From Polyangiaceae bacterium (GTDB taxonomy: Bacteria; Myxococcota_A; Polyangia; Polyangiales; Polyangiaceae), in assembly GCA_020633205.1 (NCBI GenBank), contig JACKEB010000016.1, positions 186,001 to 250,000 of the forward strand: DNA of 64,000 nt. Direction: 5' to 3'. Numbering within the stretch: the first letter of the stretch is position 1; every line of letters begins with the position of its first letter. The notes under the pieces were generated by a model. That model did not search any database. It was not told the origin of the DNA and was given only the letters and a program-made list of their open reading frames with translations. A program made the translations under genes and the position numbers. Positions 8,852-17,386 of this stretch are shown piece after piece.

Positions 8852-10356
8852 GGGGCAGAGGGCCCTTCGGTTGCCGGCCCGGGAGCGCTCGCTCCCTCAG
8901 GCTCGGATGACGTCCCAGCGAGCAACGCTGCGACCACGCGTTCGAGCTTCACCCCCCGTGAGCCCTTGACCAAAATCACGTCCTCGGGCGTCGTCGCGCC
9001 TTGCAGTGCCTCTACGGCGAGCTCCGCGTCTGCCACGAACACCGTACTCACACCCCGAGCCGCAGCTTCTTCCGCGAGGAAGCGAGCGTCGCCCTGCACC
9101 GCGATCAGGTCGGCCAAGCCGAAGCTCGCCAGCTCTTTGCCGATGCGTCGGTGTTCCCGCTCCGACAGCGGTCCGAGCTCGAGCATTTCACCGAGCACCG
9201 CGAACACTCGACCACCCCGCTCCGCCGCGAGCTCCCGCGCGACCGCCACTGAAGACGGCACGCTGCCGGGGTTCGAGTTGTAGGAGTCATCGAGCACGAG
9301 CGCGCCGTCTAGCATCGCTCGCGCACAAAGCCGGCCATTCTCGGCCACTTCGGAGCTTTCGAGCGCCCGGCTGAAAAGTTCTGGACTCGGCAACGGAAGG
9401 CCCAGACGACTGCTCACCACATCCGCGACCAACGCCGCACACACGCTCGCCAGCGCACCCGGGTACCCGAGCAGCGACGAACGCAGCTCGATCTCCCCCC
9501 CAAAACCAGCACGCGAAGCCGTGAGCCGCGCACCCGAAACGCCCACCGGTTCTCGACGCAGTAAGCGATACCGCGCCGTTGGTGCTTTGCCGTAGCTCTC
9601 GACGGCGCGTCCGGTGCCTGCGGCGAGCTCGAGCTGCCGTGCCACTCGCTCGTCATCCACGTTGCCCACGGCGACGCCATCTGGCTTGAGACCGCGGAAC
9701 AGATCGCCCTCTTCGGCCTCGATGGCGTCCAAGTCGCCGATCCCCTCGGTGTGCTCGAAGTCGATCAGCGTCACCACGCCAAGATCCGGCTCGCTAACCC
9801 GCGCTAGCTCCGCGACTTCGCCGCGCAAGTTCGTCCCGAGCTCCACCACCGCCACGCGGTGCGGGGCCTCGCAACCGAGCAGCACCATGGGCGCCCCGAT
9901 GCGGTTATTCAGGTTTCCGCGCTGAGCGTGAATTCCACCAGGAATCAACTCGCTGAGCACACGTGAGATGCACGCCTTGGTGGTTGTTTTCCCTGCGGAT
10001 CCACCTACGGCCACCACGAGGCCGCCCCAGCGCCTACGATGGGCCAGCGCCAAGTCCCCGAGGGCCGTCAGCGTACACGGCACCTGGATCTGCAAGAGCC
10101 CGGGAATTTGGGGGTGAGGGTCCTCCACCAAGGCCATGGCGGCACCACCGCGGGCCACCTGCTCGAGGAAGCGATGGGCGTCAAAGCGCTCCCCTTTCAA
10201 GGCGACGAACAACGCCCCCGCGACGTCGCTCCGGGAGTCTGTCGTGACTCCGCGCGCGCTCGCGTCCCCAGCGCCAACCGCGACGTGCCCACCCGTCGCC
10301 GCCAACACTTCGGCCAGAGTGAATGGAGCAGCGTTCCGGGGGATCGGCGTGCTCAC
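8848..10356 (-). CDS. murF: UDP-MurNAc-tripeptide--D-Ala-D-Ala ligase MurF
   Basis: 502 residues. MurF adds D-Ala-D-Ala to complete the cytoplasmic pentapeptide precursor. It has the N-terminal MurF/MurE domain (GVTTDSRSDVAGALFVALKGERFDAH), P-loop GGSAGKTTTK (118-127), the segment VVTLIDFEHTEGIGDLDAI, and the C-terminal DDSYNSNPGSV motif diagnostic of MurF. It is about 10% longer than E. coli MurF because of its N- and C-terminal tails. It starts with GTG, and this overlaps the murE stop as GTGA. Confidence 0.97.
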   Translation of the reverse strand: MSTPIPRNAAPFTLAEVLAATGGHVAVGAGDASARGVTTDSRSDVAGALFVALKGERFDAHRFLEQVARGGAAMALVEDPHPQIPGLLQIQVPCTLTALGDLALAHRRRWGGLVVAVGGSAGKTTTKACISRVLSELIPGGIHAQRGNLNNRIGAPMVLLGCEAPHRVAVVELGTNLRGEVAELARVSEPDLGVVTLIDFEHTEGIGDLDAIEAEEGDLFRGLKPDGVAVGNVDDERVARQLELAAGTGRAVESYGKAPTARYRLLRREPVGVSGARLTASRAGFGGEIELRSSLLGYPGALASVCAALVADVVSSRLGLPLPSPELFSRALESSEVAENGRLCARAMLDGALVLDDSYNSNPGSVPSSVAVARELAAERGGRVFAVLGEMLELGPLSEREHRRIGKELASFGLADLIAVQGDARFLAEEAAARGVSTVFVADAELAVEALQGATTPEDVILVKGSRGVKLERVVAALLAGTSSEPEGASAPGPATEGPSAP

Positions 10357-11909
10357 CCAGCGTCCTTGGTCATCGAAATACCCCGGCGCCGCGCCAACGC
10401 GTCTCTGGCCACCAAGCGATCATCGAACGCCAACACTTGGTCGCCGATCAGCTGATACGGCTCGTGGCCCTTGCCAGCGATCAGCACCACGTCCTGCGGC
10501 GCGGCTTCGGCGATCACCGAGTCGATGGCCAGCTTGCGGTCGAGGATCACGTTGAACTCAATCGCATGCGGGGCCAGTCCGGGCAAAATCATGTCAGCAA
10601 TCACCTGGGGCGACTCGCTCCGCGGGTTGTCGTTCGTCACCACAGCGCGATCCGCCAAACGCCCTACGGCATCCCCCATCTTGGGGCGCTTGCCGGGATC
10701 ACGATCGCCGCCGCAGCCGAAGACGCACCACAAGCGGCCAGCTTGCGGCACGAAGCCGCGTACGGCGCTCAATGCGCGAGCCAATGCATCCGGTGTGTGG
10801 GCGTAGTCCACGAGCACGGTGAGGTCATCCGCTTCGGCGTCGCAGCGCTCGAGGCGTCCCGGCGCGGAGTTCACGTCCTTCAACGCTCGAACCAACCGAT
10901 CCAAGTCCAGGGCCTCGCCTTGGGCGCGCAGCGCGAGCGCAACCCCCACGGCGCACAGCAGATTCTCCACGTTGTGCTCACCCACCAGACGACTCTCGAA
11001 GGGCAGCGAACGACGCTCCTCCGGGAGATCCAGGGCCAGCACACCGCGCATACCAAAGGCTCCAAGCTCCAGGGAGGAGAGACTCACGTCGCCGGTCTCT
11101 CGCCCCACGCGGATCACCCTGAGGCCGAGGGCCTCGGTGCGCGCGGCGAGCTTCGCTCCAAACGTATCTCCGACGTGGATCACGCTGACCTCAGGAGAGA
11201 GCTCCAAGAAGAGCCGCGCCTTTGCCTCGGCGTAGTCGTCGAAGGAGGCGTGGTAGTCGAGGTGGTCCTGGGTGAGATTCGTAAACACAGCCACGCGGAA
11301 ATGAATCGCGTCGGCTCGCCGCTGATCCAGCGCGTGGCTCGAGACTTCCATCACGAAGGTCCGCGCGTTGCCCCGGACGGCTTGCGCCAGGTACCCGGAG
11401 ATCACGTCGGCTTCAGGCGTGGTGAGCGGTGAATCGACGGAAAGCTCACCAAAGTCGAAGCCCAAGGTGCCAAGGCGCGCGGTGGGCAAGCCGGCGGCTT
11501 CGAGCGCCCGCTGGCAGAGCCAGGCAGAAGTCGTCTTGCCGTTGGTCCCGGTGATCCCCACCACACTCAGCGCGCGGCTTGGGGAGCCGAAGATACGCTC
11601 GGCGCACACCCCCATCGCCAGGCGCGCGTGCTCGACTTGCAGCGTCGGTAACGGCAGCTCGAGCCCTCCGGGTGCATCCGTGAGGATCGCCACAGCGCCA
11701 GCTGCCCGCGCGGCGTCTACGAAGCTCAGACCGTTCGCCTTGCCACCGACACGGGCCACGAACAGGTCGCCGGGGGCGACCCGCCGCGAGTCCTGGGTGA
11801 TCCCGCTGACGACGGTCTCCGCGTCACCCGAGAGCTTCAGCCCGTTCTTTCCAAGCTCCGAGAACAGCTGACTCAGCGTCGGTTTTTGGGGGAGAGGTGC
11901 ATCGGACAT
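10353..11909 (-). CDS. murE: UDP-MurNAc-L-Ala-D-Glu--diaminopimelate ligase MurE
   Basis: 518 residues. MurE adds the third stem residue. The motif DNPR (in VTNDNPRSESPQ, toward the C-terminus) marks the meso-diaminopimelate-specific type, so the wall is predicted to be the standard Gram-negative mDAP type. Other motifs are the N-terminal ITQDSRRVAPGDLFVA, P-loop GTNGKTTSAW (about 121-130), NLTQDHLDYH with the lysine-bearing region after it, and VDYAHTPDAL. The ATG at 11909 lies 3 bases beyond the ftsI stop codon. Confidence 0.97.
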   Translation of the reverse strand: MSDAPLPQKPTLSQLFSELGKNGLKLSGDAETVVSGITQDSRRVAPGDLFVARVGGKANGLSFVDAARAAGAVAILTDAPGGLELPLPTLQVEHARLAMGVCAERIFGSPSRALSVVGITGTNGKTTSAWLCQRALEAAGLPTARLGTLGFDFGELSVDSPLTTPEADVISGYLAQAVRGNARTFVMEVSSHALDQRRADAIHFRVAVFTNLTQDHLDYHASFDDYAEAKARLFLELSPEVSVIHVGDTFGAKLAARTEALGLRVIRVGRETGDVSLSSLELGAFGMRGVLALDLPEERRSLPFESRLVGEHNVENLLCAVGVALALRAQGEALDLDRLVRALKDVNSAPGRLERCDAEADDLTVLVDYAHTPDALARALSAVRGFVPQAGRLWCVFGCGGDRDPGKRPKMGDAVGRLADRAVVTNDNPRSESPQVIADMILPGLAPHAIEFNVILDRKLAIDSVIAEAAPQDVVLIAGKGHEPYQLIGDQVLAFDDRLVARDALARRRGISMTKDAG

Positions 11910-11912
11910 GGC

Positions 11913-14150
11913 TCAGGAAGCCGGTTCGAAGATCAACGTCAGCTCGGCGCCCTTGTCTATCACTGCGCCGGGCGGTGGCTCCTGGCGGGCGACCAGTCCG
12001 GAGCCTTGAACCTTGCCCTTCACGCCCAGCTCGCCGAGCTTCTGTACGGCCTCGCGCATGGGCCAGCCGGTCATGTCGGGAACCTTCACTTGGCCTCTCC
12101 CCGGGGAACCGGTCTTCACGACCTCTTGCACCGGGGGCTTGAGCCCTTGACGCTGTCGCAACGCCTCGATCGCAGCCTGAGCCGGATCGGGCTCGGCGCC
12201 CAGCTTGGTCACATCCGCGCGCTTCGTCCCCTTGGGTGTCAGTCCCTTGTATTTGAGGGCGCTCTGGGCGACGCGACGAAACACCGGCGCTGCCACGGAG
12301 CCACCTGCGTGATCGAGCATCGGCTCGTCTACCATCACCGCGATCGCGATCTTGGGGTTCTTCGCGGGCACGAAGCCAACGAAAGAAGCCACGTACTTGT
12401 CGAGGGAGTAGCGGCCTGTCGCGGGGTCCGTCTTCTGCGCGGTCGCTGTCTTGCCCGCGACCTCGAAGCCATCGATGGCGGCTTCGGTACCCGTCGCGTC
12501 ACCTTCGGTCACGCCGATCATCATCTCCGCGACGATTCGCGCGATGCGGGCGGGCACGACGCGACGCCGCACCTTGGGCGCCCCCTCGCGGACCAACTCA
12601 CCGCTGGCAGTTTCCACCCGGCTAATCAGCATGGGCTCCATCAGGTTCCCACCGTTGGCGATCGCGGCAGTCGCCATCGCCATCTGCAGGTTCGTGACGC
12701 TGATACCTTGACCGAACGAAGCAGCCGCCGTCTCGACCTGAACCCAGGGGCGCCCGCGTGGCCTCAACGTGCCGCCGGACTCACCTGGTAGCGGGACATC
12801 CGTCGGCTGACCGAAGCCGAAGCGCCGGTAGTAGTCGTAGAGCTTGTTCCCGCCCATCGACAGGCCGATCTTCGCAGAGCAGATGTTCGACGAGTACGCG
12901 AGGACCTCGCTGATGGTGAGCCACTCCGAGGGGTGGGTGTCGCGGATGGTGACGTTGTCCACCGCCATCAGTCCCTTCTCGCAGTAGAGCTTCTGAGTCG
13001 GCTGAATCGCGCCAGAAGCCATGCCGGCAGCTAGCGTGAAGATCTTCATGCTGGAGCCGGGCTCGAATCGATCGGAGAGACTGCGATCGCGTCGCTCTTC
13101 GGGGTCGCTCTCGCGGTAGTCGTTGGGGTTGTAGCCAGGCCAGCTCGCCATCGCGAGGATCGCGCCGGTGTCGGGCTCGATCACGATCACGCTGGCGCCC
13201 ACCGCTTCGTGCAAGCGCGCCGCCGCTGCGAGCTCCCGCTCGGCGACGAACTGAATGCCTTGATCGATCGTCAGGTAGACGTTGTGCCCCGCGAGCGCTT
13301 GCTCGTCGCTGACGCCGTCAGCGAACAGCAGACGGCCGCTGCGGTCGCGCAATCCGGAGAGCTGCTCCACGTGCCCAGAGAGCTCCTGATTCAGGCTCAC
13401 CTCGAGGCCATCTTTACCCTCACCATCGGGCGCGACGAAGCCGAGCAGGGGCCCCAGCAGCTCGCGGCGCGGGTAGTAGCGACGTCCCTCACCTTCGACG
13501 ACCAGGCCACGCACGCGATCTTTGCCGCGCTCGATGGACGACATCTCGCGAATCTTCTCCGCCTCTTCGGCGCTGATGCGGCGCTTGAGCCAGCTGAAGC
13601 GGCGCTTGCGCAAGATCTTGCGCTCGACCTTGGCGGCGTCGAGCCCCAGCGCGGATGCGATCCGCGCGGCAGCCGCACGGGCGACCTCTGGTTCGCGGTC
13701 ACGGGGCACTCCACGCATCAACTCGATGGCGTCCAGGCTGACGCTCGGCACCTCGACACTGACGGCCAGAGCCGACCCGTTGCGATCGTAGATCGTACCG
13801 CGCTTCGGCTGCACGTGGAGCCGGCGCTGGCGCTGCTTTTCAGCCACTTCGCGCCATGCCTCGCCATCATGAACCATCAGGGTGTAGCCCGAAGCCAGGA
13901 CCATGCCGAGGAAGCACGCCATCACCGCGGCAATGACCGAGATGCGGCGCCGAATGCCCTCGCGCCGCTCGGGCGTCGTAGGCATCACAACGACTGACAG
14001 CGGAGCGTCGGAATCCCGCGCGTCGCGCTTCTTTCCGCGCTTGGTTCGCGGCGCTTTCTCCCGGGGAGCGTTCTCGCGCTCCACGTTGCGCGGTAGAACG
14101 CTGTTCCTTGGGGAAGCACCTTCTCGTGTCTTGCGCCCTCTGAGCTTCAC
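11913..14150 (-). CDS. ftsI: Septal transpeptidase FtsI/PBP3 with one PASTA domain
   Basis: 745 residues, a class B penicillin-binding protein that cross-links septal peptidoglycan with FtsW. A long basic cytoplasmic tail (1-68) precedes one membrane helix (about 70-93). The PBP dimerisation domain follows (RGTIYDRNGSALAVS). The transpeptidase domain has the catalytic S-S-M-K (Ser366, Lys369), S-S-N (about 420-422) and K-T-A (in VAGKTATAQ) where KTG is usual. A single PASTA domain ends the protein (KVPDMTGWPMREAVQKLGEL to LTLIFEPAS), an arrangement known from SpoVD-type PBPs and rare in E. coli-like FtsI. It starts with GTG, coupled to the ftsL stop (GTGA). Confidence 0.95.
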   Translation of the reverse strand: MKLRGRKTREGASPRNSVLPRNVERENAPREKAPRTKRGKKRDARDSDAPLSVVVMPTTPERREGIRRRISVIAAVMACFLGMVLASGYTLMVHDGEAWREVAEKQRQRRLHVQPKRGTIYDRNGSALAVSVEVPSVSLDAIELMRGVPRDREPEVARAAAARIASALGLDAAKVERKILRKRRFSWLKRRISAEEAEKIREMSSIERGKDRVRGLVVEGEGRRYYPRRELLGPLLGFVAPDGEGKDGLEVSLNQELSGHVEQLSGLRDRSGRLLFADGVSDEQALAGHNVYLTIDQGIQFVAERELAAAARLHEAVGASVIVIEPDTGAILAMASWPGYNPNDYRESDPEERRDRSLSDRFEPGSSMKIFTLAAGMASGAIQPTQKLYCEKGLMAVDNVTIRDTHPSEWLTISEVLAYSSNICSAKIGLSMGGNKLYDYYRRFGFGQPTDVPLPGESGGTLRPRGRPWVQVETAAASFGQGISVTNLQMAMATAAIANGGNLMEPMLISRVETASGELVREGAPKVRRRVVPARIARIVAEMMIGVTEGDATGTEAAIDGFEVAGKTATAQKTDPATGRYSLDKYVASFVGFVPAKNPKIAIAVMVDEPMLDHAGGSVAAPVFRRVAQSALKYKGLTPKGTKRADVTKLGAEPDPAQAAIEALRQRQGLKPPVQEVVKTGSPGRGQVKVPDMTGWPMREAVQKLGELGVKGKVQGSGLVARQEPPPGAVIDKGAELTLIFEPAS

Positions 14151-14497
14151 GGCACGTCTCCAGCAACGGAGGGACCAACCTCCGACTCTTCCTCATCGCC
14201 CTCGTCCACTGTGGGCAGCGGCCCCGCCGGCATGATGCGGTCGGGAGAGGGTTCACTCATCCCGAGCAGCGTCCTCGCCACCAAGTCGACGCGCTCCGGC
14301 GTCTTGTGGCTCGCGATCTCGAGCTCGAGCACACGCTTGACCTCACGCAAGCGAGCGACGCGGGCGTGAGCGCGACCGAGGGAATACCCAAGCTCTACGG
14401 AGCGCACCCGCAGACTCAAGTAGAGCACGAACGCACTCGTCGCAGCGACAACTGCGAGGAGCCACAGAACCAGGAAGGGTCGCGCACTGCGTTTCAT
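14147..14497 (-). CDS. ftsL: Cell division protein FtsL
   Basis: 116 residues, with a short basic N-terminus, one membrane helix (about 8-28, LVLWLLAVVAATSAFVLYLS) and a periplasmic coiled coil (RARVARLREVKRVLELEIAS region). FtsL forms the FtsQLB complex that activates FtsWI. The acidic C-terminal tail (DEGDEEESEVGPS) is unusual. Sequence conservation in FtsL is low, so the call rests on size, topology and its position between rsmH and ftsI, which is canonical. Confidence 0.88.
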   Translation of the reverse strand: MKRSARPFLVLWLLAVVAATSAFVLYLSLRVRSVELGYSLGRAHARVARLREVKRVLELEIASHKTPERVDLVARTLLGMSEPSPDRIMPAGPLPTVDEGDEEESEVGPSVAGDVP

Positions 14498-14535
14498 ACG
14501 ATTTCCGCGAGGATTTTCTGAAGCGGCACGTGCCC

Positions 14536-15498
14536 TCAGTAGTCGCTCGCGTCCTCCTCGGATCCGAAGCCGAGCTCCGGCTCGGTGTCATCGATACGGC
14601 GGCCGACGCGCAGCTTCGCGCTGCGTGCCCGCGGGTTCTGCGTGCGCTCCTCGTCGCTGGGGAGCAGCGGCTTCTTGGTCAAGCGCTCCCAGGTCTCACG
14701 CTCCATGAAGGCCCGCTTGACGATGCGGTCCTCCAGGGAGTGAAACGAGATGAACGCGGCCAGTCCGCCGGGCTTGACCACTCGACTGGCGATGGCCATC
14801 AGGCTCTTCAGCTGACCCAGCTCGTCGTTCACCGCGATGCGCAGCGCTTGAAAGGTCTTCGTCGCCGGATCCACGCCGCCCACGCGCCGAGGCCCCACGG
14901 CGCGGACCACCGCGCGGCGCAAGTCGGCGGTCGTAGCAAGCTCCCCGGCTTCCTCAGCCTGCTTGATGCAACGAGCCACGCGGCGGGAACGACGCTCCTC
15001 GCCGAGCTGGTAGATGACGTCCGCCAGTTCGTCCTGACTCAAGCTCTCGATCAACTCGAGCGCCGTCGGACCCCGGCTTTGGTCCATGCGCATGTCCAAA
15101 GGACCGGTGAAGCGGAAGCTCATGCCCCGCTCCCCATCGTCTAGCTGGAACGAACTGATGCCCAGGTCGGCGACCAGCCCATCGACTTGCCCGAGGCCGG
15201 CCTGCTCTAGCCAAGCCTCAATGCCCTCGAAGTCGGTGTGGACCACCGTCGCACGCTCCCCAAACTCTGCGAGGCGCTCCTTCGCGCGCCCCACGGCGTC
15301 GAGGTCGCGGTCGCAAGCGACCACGCGACTCAAGGGTCCCGCTTCGAGCAACGCAGCGGCGTGACCTCCGCCTCCTGCGGTGCAGTCCAGGTACAAGCCT
15401 CCGGCCTGTGGCGCCAAAGCGCGCACGACCTCCGAGCGCATTACGGTGAGATGCATCAGCGGTTGCTCTTCCGGTAGAAGGAGTTCTGCCAGGTTCAT
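14536..15498 (-). CDS. rsmH: 16S rRNA m4C1402 methyltransferase RsmH
   Basis: 320 residues from the ATG at 15498, which overlaps the mraZ stop as ATGA. The open frame reaches 65 codons further upstream, but that stretch is inside mraZ. RsmH N4-methylates C1402 of 16S rRNA and is nearly always the second dcw gene (old name mraW). Visible are HLTVMRSEVVRAL, SAM motif LDCTAGGGGHAAALLE (about 37-52), VDGLVADLGISSFQLDD, and the C-terminal SFHSLEDRIVKRAF. MHLTVMRS at residue 15 is an alternative start. Confidence 0.95.
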   Translation of the reverse strand: MNLAELLLPEEQPLMHLTVMRSEVVRALAPQAGGLYLDCTAGGGGHAAALLEAGPLSRVVACDRDLDAVGRAKERLAEFGERATVVHTDFEGIEAWLEQAGLGQVDGLVADLGISSFQLDDGERGMSFRFTGPLDMRMDQSRGPTALELIESLSQDELADVIYQLGEERRSRRVARCIKQAEEAGELATTADLRRAVVRAVGPRRVGGVDPATKTFQALRIAVNDELGQLKSLMAIASRVVKPGGLAAFISFHSLEDRIVKRAFMERETWERLTKKPLLPSDEERTQNPRARSAKLRVGRRIDDTEPELGFGSEEDASDY

Positions 15499-15941
15499 AA
15501 CGGAAACTGCTCCACGGCGTTGCGGTAGGACGCCTCGTCCTCCGGGCTGATCTCCAAGGCCTGATCCCAGTTCTCCTTGGACCAGAGCTCGATGTTCTTC
15601 CCCATCCCGGCCCACAAGAGGTCCTTGTCGAGGCTCGCTTGGTCGCGGAGATGAGGCGGGACGAGGACGCGGCCAGCGCGATCGGTCTCGCACTCGACAG
15701 CGGCGGACACGTATTGCCTACGGAAACGCACCACGTTGCGGTCGTGACTCGGCAGCTCGCTGATGCGGCGCTCGATCTCTTCCCAGGCGCGTAGCCCAAA
15801 CACGTGAAGGCACGGGTCGAACGGCGCAGGCGTCAGGATGAAGCGCGCGTCACCGGAGCTCGCCAGCGCCTCGCGAAATCGCGCGGGCATGCTGACGCGT
15901 CCTTTCGCGTCGATCTTCTGAACGAACTGCCCGCGGAACAT
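15495..15941 (-). CDS. mraZ: Transcriptional regulator MraZ
   Basis: 148 residues from the ATG at 15941 (MFRGQFVQKIDAKGRVSMP), matching the usual family start. A GTG at 15974 and an ATG at 15959 are in frame, but the GTG falls inside the operator, which argues against it. MraZ has two AbrB-like swapped-hairpin halves: the first with DAKGRVSMPARFRE, the second with ETDRAGRVLVPPHLRD. It forms ring oligomers that bind spaced TGGG repeats and control the dcw operon. Here the operator lies just upstream, so autoregulation is expected. Confidence 0.95.
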   Translation of the reverse strand: MFRGQFVQKIDAKGRVSMPARFREALASSGDARFILTPAPFDPCLHVFGLRAWEEIERRISELPSHDRNVVRFRRQYVSAAVECETDRAGRVLVPPHLRDQASLDKDLLWAGMGKNIELWSKENWDQALEISPEDEASYRNAVEQFPL

Positions 15942-15969
15942 GTTGGCTTTCCATTCCATGGGATGTGGC

Positions 15970-15994
15970 GACACTCCGCCCCACTTTCTCCCAC
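15970..15994 (-). promoter_or_regulatory. MraZ operator: three repeats at 10-bp spacing
   Basis: On the minus strand the DNA reads GTGGG-N5-GTGGG-N5-GTGTC (15994 down to 15970), with spacers AGAAA and GCGGA. Known MraZ boxes are TGGG-type direct repeats with 5-base spacers ahead of mraZ. The site lies between the predicted transcription start (about 15998) and the mraZ ATG (15941), a position suited to repression. Confidence 0.8.
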
Positions 15995-16004
15995 TGGATG
16001 GCCG

Positions 16005-16033
16005 AAGCTACGGACCTCCGGCCCGGGTGTCAA
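16005..16033 (-). promoter_or_regulatory. Predicted sigma-70 promoter of the dcw operon
   Basis: On the minus strand a perfect -35 TTGACA (16033-16028) is followed by a 17-base spacer and a weak -10, TAGCTT (16010-16005). The predicted start is near 15998, giving a 5' leader of about 57 bases that contains the MraZ operator. No other -35 match of this quality stands out upstream of mraZ. Confidence 0.55.
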
Positions 16034-16413
16034 CAACTCGGACAACGGTCGATCCAGCACAAAACCTGGGCGATCTCCCCTCACATGAACAAACGAGCAG
16101 TAGTAAATCTTGCCAATCGCAGCGTCTTGGAGGGTGGGAAGCGGTGGGAAGGGGCGGTCCGTTCCGGGTCCGCTCCACCGCCACGGACGTGTTCCCTCAC
16201 CCACGAGGCCGTGTCCCCGTGACGGCGCAGCTGATCGACTCGAGCCAAGCGCCCGAGCTTCTCAGGGCAGCAGAAGGTTGGCCCAATTTGCCAAGGAAAC
16301 CCTAACCTTCGCCCTCGCTCTTCGAGCGCTGGAGGAGGCCAAACACCGCTCCCCGAAACGCGGGCATGCCGGTTGCTCTATCAGCGTTCGTCCTCCCGAA
16401 CCTGGAGCTCCCG
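16034..16413. other. Divergent intergenic region upstream of mraZ
   Basis: About 380 bases between the dcw promoter and the small plus-strand ORF. Open frames here are short and low-complexity, and none looks like a gene. The notable content is the pair of GTGGG repeats on the plus strand at 16134-16148. I see no RNA gene or terminator. Confidence 0.5.
16134..16148 (+). promoter_or_regulatory. Second MraZ-type repeat pair, opposite strand
   Basis: GTGGG (16134-16138), five bases, GTGGG (16144-16148), then a degenerate third half at the same 10-base step (GCGGT, 16154-16158). Sequence and spacing match the mraZ operator, but the repeats are on the plus strand and face the small ORF at 16414. 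This could be chance in GC-rich DNA. Confidence 0.35.
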
Positions 16414-16572
16414 ATGACCCTGCTGCTCGCTCTCGTCCCTGCCCTGATCGCGGTCTACATCTTCCACGCGACCTGCAGCATGCAGAGCCCCAAAGCGAAG
16501 GCCCGCCTGGAGGAAGCCGCCCGCTTCGGGGATCGCACCCCGCCCCCGCCGAACTACGGTCGAGTGGCCTGA
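16414..16572 (+). CDS. Possible small single-pass membrane protein
   Basis: 52 residues from the ATG at 16414, which has a GGAG six bases upstream. A longer form from 16366 (68 residues) has no clear ribosome-binding site. Residues 1-19 form one hydrophobic helix (MTLLLALVPALIAVYIF), followed by a charged helix (SPKAKARLEEAARF) and a Pro-rich tail. The last 19 bases overlap the convergent end of rsmE. I recognise no family. Helix-plus-tail proteins of this size are common among bacterial small membrane proteins, but the ORF could be spurious. Confidence 0.35.
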   Translation: MTLLLALVPALIAVYIFHATCSMQSPKAKARLEEAARFGDRTPPPPNYGRVA

Positions 16573-17321
16573 GCGAAAGAGCGCTGGACCCAGGCCAGCG
16601 CGGCGCCGAGCACCGCACAAGCCGCCGTCTCGGTACGCAGCACGAGCGGCCCGAAGCGTACCCGCCGCGCGCCGCGCGCCTCCAAGAGCTCGAGTTCAGC
16701 GGGCGCGAAGCCGCCTTCGGGTCCGATCCAGATCTCCACAGCTGCGTCGGCGTCTGGCGAGAGTTCGTCTAGCACGTCGAGCAATCCCACGTTACCTCGA
16801 GGATCCAAAACGAGGCAACGCTCCGTCACCTCGCCCAAGTAGTCTTCCAGCGCCAGCGGGCCTATGACCTGGGGAATGCGTGGTCGACCGCTTTGCCGTG
16901 CGGCATCAATCGCGGAAGCCTCCAGGCGCCGCCTTCGCTGAGTGGCCCGGCCGTCGGTGTGGGCAACTCGCGGCGTCCCACGCTCGCTCTCGAGCAGCAC
17001 CACCTGACTCACGCCGAGAGCCGTAGCCTCCTTGACGACCCGTTCGGGCTTGTCCCCCTTGCCCATCGCCTGCACCAAGCGCACAGGCAGGCACCCGATG
17101 TCTGGCACCTCATGGGGCTCCTCGGCGCGCACGCGCACGCGCTTCTTGCCGACTTCGAGCAGGGTCGCGACGGCCTCGGTCCCGGCGCTGGGGTCGAACA
17201 GCACCAGCTCTTCGCCCGCCGCCAGGCGGTGCACGCGGGCGACGTAGTGGGCCGCATCGGGGTCCAGCAGTTGCTCCCCGGCGGCAAGTGGGCACACGAA
17301 GACGCGGAGGGTTCGAGCCAT
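16554..17321 (-). CDS. rsmE: 16S rRNA m3U1498 methyltransferase RsmE
   Basis: 255 residues from the ATG at 17321 (MARTLRVFVCPLAAGEQ); the frame extends to a GTG at 17342, which is less likely. RsmE N3-methylates U1498 in the decoding region of 16S rRNA. It has an N-terminal PUA-like domain (HYVARVHRLAAGEEL) and a C-terminal SPOUT domain. The SPOUT knot shows QAMGKGDKPERVVKEATALG, IWIGPEGGFAPAELELL and LRTETAACAVLGAALAW, which are diagnostic. It is transcribed toward the dcw promoter region. Confidence 0.95.
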   Translation of the reverse strand: MARTLRVFVCPLAAGEQLLDPDAAHYVARVHRLAAGEELVLFDPSAGTEAVATLLEVGKKRVRVRAEEPHEVPDIGCLPVRLVQAMGKGDKPERVVKEATALGVSQVVLLESERGTPRVAHTDGRATQRRRRLEASAIDAARQSGRPRIPQVIGPLALEDYLGEVTERCLVLDPRGNVGLLDVLDELSPDADAAVEIWIGPEGGFAPAELELLEARGARRVRFGPLVLRTETAACAVLGAALAWVQRSFAQATRP

Positions 17322-17386
17322 ACAGGCTGTGATATATGCCACAGGCCGCGCGGATTGCGTGGCGTCGCTTCGAATCGACTATCACC

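Noticed and set aside
15942..15974. Longer mraZ start at GTG 15974
   Set aside because: The codon lies inside the third repeat of the MraZ operator and the family start is MFRGQF.
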